This document shows, in pieces, positions 61,560-64,000 of a stretch of DNA of 64,000 nt; position 1 is the first letter of the stretch; every line of letters starts with the position of its first letter. The position numbers were made by a program, and so were the translations under genes. The DNA lies in contig NZ_JALJXF010000001.1 in assembly GCF_024169925.1 (NCBI RefSeq), forward strand, positions 1,246,001-1,310,000, written 5' to 3'. The DNA is from Methylorubrum extorquens (lineage in GTDB: Bacteria; Pseudomonadota; Alphaproteobacteria; Rhizobiales; Beijerinckiaceae). The notes under the pieces are model-generated. The model was not told where the DNA came from, ran no database searches, and worked only from the letters and a program-made list of their open reading frames with translations.

Positions 61560-61789
61560 AATCTACCCCGTCGGAGCCCCCCGCAACAGCCTCCTCCAGG
61601 GCAATCGCTCGCAGGCGATCCCCCTGGCCTTTTTTGCTGGCCTCAGTCGCCGGCGCCCGCCTCCGTGGGCTTATGCGTCCGCTTCGCTCGATGCTTTCCG
61701 GGGCCCAAGCCTCGAAAAGCCCGCTCCGCGCGGCACTCTTCGCGCCGGGAAGTCGCTAAGGCGGCTTCGAGCAATCGCCCGGCCCCTCT
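61560..61789. repeat. Structured intergenic block, repeat-like, with a plus-strand terminator
   Basis: 230 bp between prmA and the aminopeptidase gene, on neither gene's coding strand. A plus-strand terminator-like hairpin CCAGGG-ATCGC / GCGAT-CCCTGG (61596-61627) is followed by TTTTTT (61630-61635), although no plus-strand gene precedes it. The rest is GC-rich and open in two plus-strand frames. I suspect a dispersed Methylobacterium intergenic repeat; this is from vague resemblance and needs a search. Confidence 0.45.
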
Positions 61790-62707
61790 TCAGCGTGGAC
61801 GCGCGGCCGCCCCGCCGCGGCGCAGCACCAGTGTCGCCCAACCCTCGATCACGCCGGAGCGGGCGAGATGGAAGCCGCGGTGGCGGTAGGTCGAGAGCAC
61901 GCCCGGCACGTCGCGCTCGATCAGGCCGGAAAGGATCAGCACGCCGTCATCGGCGACCACGGCGGTGAGCGTGGGCGCGAGCCGCTTGAGGGGCCGGGCC
62001 AGGATGTTGGCGAACACCACGTCGAAGCCGCGCGGGCGGTTTGCCAGCGCATGGCGTACGCCCGGCGCATGGTAGAGGCGCATATACGGCCCGAGGCCGT
62101 TGAGGCGAGCATTGCCGCGGGCGGTCATCACCGCTTCCGGGTCGAGGTCGCCGGCCACCACAGGCGTGCGAAGCACCTTGGCGGCGGCAAATCCCAGGAT
62201 GCCGGTGCCGGTGCCGACATCGAGGACGTGGGCCGGCCGCCGCCGCTTCAGTTCGTCCACCAGTGCACGCAGGCAGCCCAGCGTGGTGCCGTGATGGCCG
62301 GTGCCGAAGGCGAGCGCCGCCTCGATCTCGATGGCGAGATCGTTGCCCCGCACCTGATGACGGTCATGGCCGCCATGGACGAGGAAGCGTCCCGCCCGCA
62401 CCGGCTTCAGGCCCTCGAGCGAGGCACGCACCCAATCCTGCTGGTCGATGGTCTCGAAGACAGCCGCGTCGGCCTGCTCGCCCACCATCGGGCGGATCAG
62501 GTCGCGGATCATCTCCGCGTCGGGCTCCTCGGAGAAATAGGCCTCCAACCGCCAATCGCCGGTCTCTTCGACCTCGAAGGCGGCCACCGCCGTCTCCATG
62601 GGGTCGAACATCTCGCCCAGCAGTTCGGTCATGGCGCGAGCGGAAGGCTCGTCCGTGATCAGGCGCAGGACGTGCGTGGGTCGGTGCGGCGGCAGACCTT
62701 CGAGCAT
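61790..62707 (-). CDS. prmA: Ribosomal protein L11 methyltransferase
   Basis: 305 aa. The N-terminal substrate-recognition domain (about 1-110) is followed by a class I methyltransferase. Characteristic motifs are AFGTGHHGTTLGCLRAL, VLDVGTGTGILGFAAAKVL (SAM loop) and FDVVFANILARPLKRLAP (the N-I-L-A version of the NPPY motif). Methylates ribosomal protein L11 at several amino groups. C-terminal basic tail RRGGAAARPR. Length is normal for the alphaproteobacterial form. Confidence 0.93.
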   Translation of the reverse strand: MLEGLPPHRPTHVLRLITDEPSARAMTELLGEMFDPMETAVAAFEVEETGDWRLEAYFSEEPDAEMIRDLIRPMVGEQADAAVFETIDQQDWVRASLEGLKPVRAGRFLVHGGHDRHQVRGNDLAIEIEAALAFGTGHHGTTLGCLRALVDELKRRRPAHVLDVGTGTGILGFAAAKVLRTPVVAGDLDPEAVMTARGNARLNGLGPYMRLYHAPGVRHALANRPRGFDVVFANILARPLKRLAPTLTAVVADDGVLILSGLIERDVPGVLSTYRHRGFHLARSGVIEGWATLVLRRGGAAARPR

Positions 62708-63030
62708 GGGGCGCCCTCTACCATTCGCGCGTGCCGAGGGCCACGGGCTTCACGACCCCATTCGACCTCCCCTCGCCGGGACAGGAACGAGGTCACGTAC
62801 CCAGAACAGCACGCGCAAGGCGAAAGATGCTTAATCCACAGGCATGATGTTTAATTCCTAGTCGAAAGTATCGGAACCGGCGCGGAGAGCGCGCGTTCTC
62901 ACCGTCCAAAGCGTCTCGCGCATGCACCTCGCCGGCTCCGGTGGCCCGTGGGGCCGTGCCTTGCGGCCGGGCGTTGCGCGCGGCGCTTCTCCGTCTCGTT
63001 CATCAGGCGCTTTTCGAGTTCCATCGCGTC
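62708..63030. other. Gap between prmA and the NepR-like ORF
   Basis: 323 bp of lower GC around 62820-62870 (GATGCTTAATCCACAGG... region). It contains the EcfG-type promoter described separately and presumably the prmA promoter. An open plus frame at 62922 is arginine-rich and judged shadow. Confidence 0.4.
62873..62897 (+). promoter_or_regulatory. EcfG-type (general stress sigma factor) promoter
   Basis: GGAAC, 16 bp, CGTT: an exact match to the consensus used by sigma-EcfG in alphaproteobacteria. It points towards the small ORFs at 63031 and 63323. Downstream gene starts 134 bp later. Confidence 0.7.
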
Positions 63031-63231
63031 ATGACACCCAGATCCGTCCGCCTTCGCTCACCCGTCGTCGTCAGGCGCGAGCCGCGCTCCGACCGCCGCC
63101 GCGCTACGAACGCCGACATCCTTGCGTCGGATACGCTCGAAGCTCCGCTGCCGGGTTCGCTGCTCGTGCTGCTGAGCCGGCTCCATCGGGCGGAGACCAA
63201 GCCGTCGCAGGGAGCCGAGCCCACCGCCTGA
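63031..63231 (+). CDS. Small NepR-like ORF (candidate anti-sigma factor)
   Basis: 66 aa from ATG 63031; a longer frame from 62941 is less likely. The C-terminal part DTLEAPLPGSLLVLLSRLHRAE resembles the NepR core (D-x-L-x-x-P-x-P-x-x-L-x-x-L-L-x-x-L), the segment that binds EcfG or phosphorylated PhyR. The N-terminus is basic and probably disordered, as in NepR. An EcfG promoter lies upstream, which would give feedback control. No good ribosome-binding site is seen, and sequence similarity is short. Confidence 0.45.
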   Translation: MTPRSVRLRSPVVVRREPRSDRRRATNADILASDTLEAPLPGSLLVLLSRLHRAETKPSQGAEPTA

Positions 63232-63322
63232 GGCGGCGGGAACTCCGGCCGCGCCGGGCCACTTCCTGTCCGCATATCCCGGCCCGGAACCCTCCGGACC
63301 GGCATCGAGAAAGGATCGGTCG

Positions 63323-63493
63323 ATGGCCGTGGTATCGAGCAAGATCTTCGAAGAGGGCAAAGCTGCCAAGGCGGTAGGCGGGCCCGATGCGGCCAATCCC
63401 TACGAGGCGGGCTCGCAGGAGAGCCTTGATTGGCTGGAGGGCTTCACCGCCGACGAGCCCGAAGTGTCGGCGGCCGGTCCGTCCGACGACTGA
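63323..63493 (+). CDS. Small RMF-like protein
   Basis: 56 aa. The pattern FEEGKAAKAVGG...ANPYEAGSQESLDWLEGF matches the ribosome-modulation-factor family layout (E-G/x-A...G...NPY...WL-x-G-F/W). RMF dimerises and silences ribosomes in stationary phase. The proximity of an EcfG promoter and a NepR-like ORF agrees with a stress role. Too short for most ORF callers; purine-rich AGAAAGG lies 8 nt before the ATG. Acidic tail of about 15 residues. Confidence 0.55.
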   Translation: MAVVSSKIFEEGKAAKAVGGPDAANPYEAGSQESLDWLEGFTADEPEVSAAGPSDD

Positions 63494-63648
63494 CCCCGAA
63501 GAGGGGCACCTCCTCGATTTCCGGACGATGACAGGGGTATCCCAGGCGGGCTAAAACCGGCGTCAGGTGCGGGGCGTTCGTCCGGCGTGGCCACGGCTCG
63601 ATAGAGCCGGCGCAGCGGCGGCAGCCCGGCACGACCAGGGGAGTCGTC

Positions 63649-64000
63649 ATGATGCCGTCCCGCTTCGTCCGGACCCGCCGCGCCATGATGGCCGGCCTGC
63701 TGCTCGCCCTCGCGGCCCCGCCCTTCGCCGCCCGCGCCGCGGACGAACCGGTCGTGGTCTTTGCCGCCGCCAGCCTCAAGAACGCCCTGGACGAAGCCGC
63801 CGCCGCGTGGGCGAAGGCGACGGGCGGCACGGCCCGGATCTCCTATGCCGGCTCCAATGTGCTGGCCAAGCAGATCGAGGCCGGTGCGCCGGCCGACCTC
63901 TTCATCTCCGCCGACCTCGCCTGGATGGATTATGCCGCGAAGAACGGCACGATCCGCTCCGAGAGCCGCGTCAACCTGCTGCGCAACGCCATCGTCCTCG
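63649..64000 (+). CDS. modA: Molybdate ABC transporter substrate-binding protein (5' part; runs off the window)
   Basis: 117 codons visible. ATG 63649 has AGGGGAG 5 nt upstream. Signal peptide RRAMMAGLLLALAAPPFAARAAD; then the ModA start EPVVVFAAASLKNALDEAAAAWAKATG and ISYAGSNVLAKQIEAGAPADLFISADLAWMDY. Ser of AASLKNAL and SNVLAKQIE are oxyanion contacts in the family. Supplies molybdate, needed by the Mo hydroxylase at the other end of the window and by nitrate reductase. modB/modC should follow beyond 64000. Confidence 0.93.
   Translation, partial: MMPSRFVRTRRAMMAGLLLALAAPPFAARAADEPVVVFAAASLKNALDEAAAAWAKATGGTARISYAGSNVLAKQIEAGAPADLFISADLAWMDYAAKNGTIRSESRVNLLRNAIVL

Noticed and set aside
61552-61968. 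Plus-strand frame starting MTEIYPVGAP
   Set aside because: No ribosome-binding site, Arg/Pro-rich, overlaps the prmA 3' end; more likely part of a repeat block.

Overview
The window is high-GC DNA (roughly two-thirds G+C by eye) from an alphaproteobacterium. Gene content and protein style point to the Methylobacterium/Methylorubrum group of Hyphomicrobiales: a PQQ-type quinoprotein dehydrogenase, an isoquinoline-oxidoreductase-type molybdoenzyme, a fused transaldolase/glucose-6-phosphate isomerase, a LuxR/LuxI pair, nitrate assimilation under NasT/NasS, and a perfect EcfG-type promoter. The genus is inferred from overall resemblance; no database search was possible.

Layout. 0.3-3.1 kb: two-subunit Mo hydroxylase. 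3.3-8.4 kb: exported small proteins, a GAF/HisKA_2 histidine kinase, a PQQ dehydrogenase-like protein lacking the usual catalytic Asp, a coiled-coil/winged-helix protein and a two-repeat protein. 8.6-12.9 kb: RND adaptor and permease. 13.1-14.4 kb: small exported protein divergent from a LysR regulator. 14.49-19.28 kb: a decayed integrative element in a tRNA-Pro(GGG) gene. It has a 52-bp perfect att-like direct repeat, phage-like cargo, an IS3-family insertion that truncates a tail-fibre-like gene, and the 3' remnant of a tyrosine integrase. 19.6-21.4 kb: LuxR and LuxI quorum-sensing genes with palindromes upstream of each. 21.5-24 kb: PAS-like protein, glycosyltransferase, rhodanese. 24.1-28.6 kb: second RND system (AcrA/AcrB type, His-rich tail). 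28.8-33.8 kb: SDR, zinc-ribbon MBL protein, soluble PAS-PAS chemoreceptor, DedA protein. 33.8-40.8 kb (minus): glucoamylase-like GH15, transketolase, Tal-Pgi fusion.

41.8-51.6 kb is the most coherent system: nasT-nasS, then nrtABC-type nitrate/nitrite ABC transporter, a NirB-like FAD protein, siroheme nitrite reductase (NirA type) and an Fe-S/FNR flavoprotein. The leader before the transporter carries a sigma-54 promoter, an upstream dyad, and an ANTAR-type hexaloop hairpin overlapping an intrinsic terminator. This suggests dual control: nitrogen status through NtrC/sigma-54 and nitrate/nitrite through NasT antitermination. The nitrate reductase catalytic subunit is not in the window.

51.6-64 kb: LysR divergent from a GST/PNPOx-like pair, two proteins of unknown function, a BclA/YddA-type ABC exporter, a SnoaL-like protein, an operon of Xaa-Pro aminopeptidase / low-Mr Tyr phosphatase / fructosamine-kinase-like protein, prmA, a small cluster consisting of an EcfG promoter, a NepR-like ORF and an RMF-like ORF, and finally the 5' part of modA, cut by the window edge.
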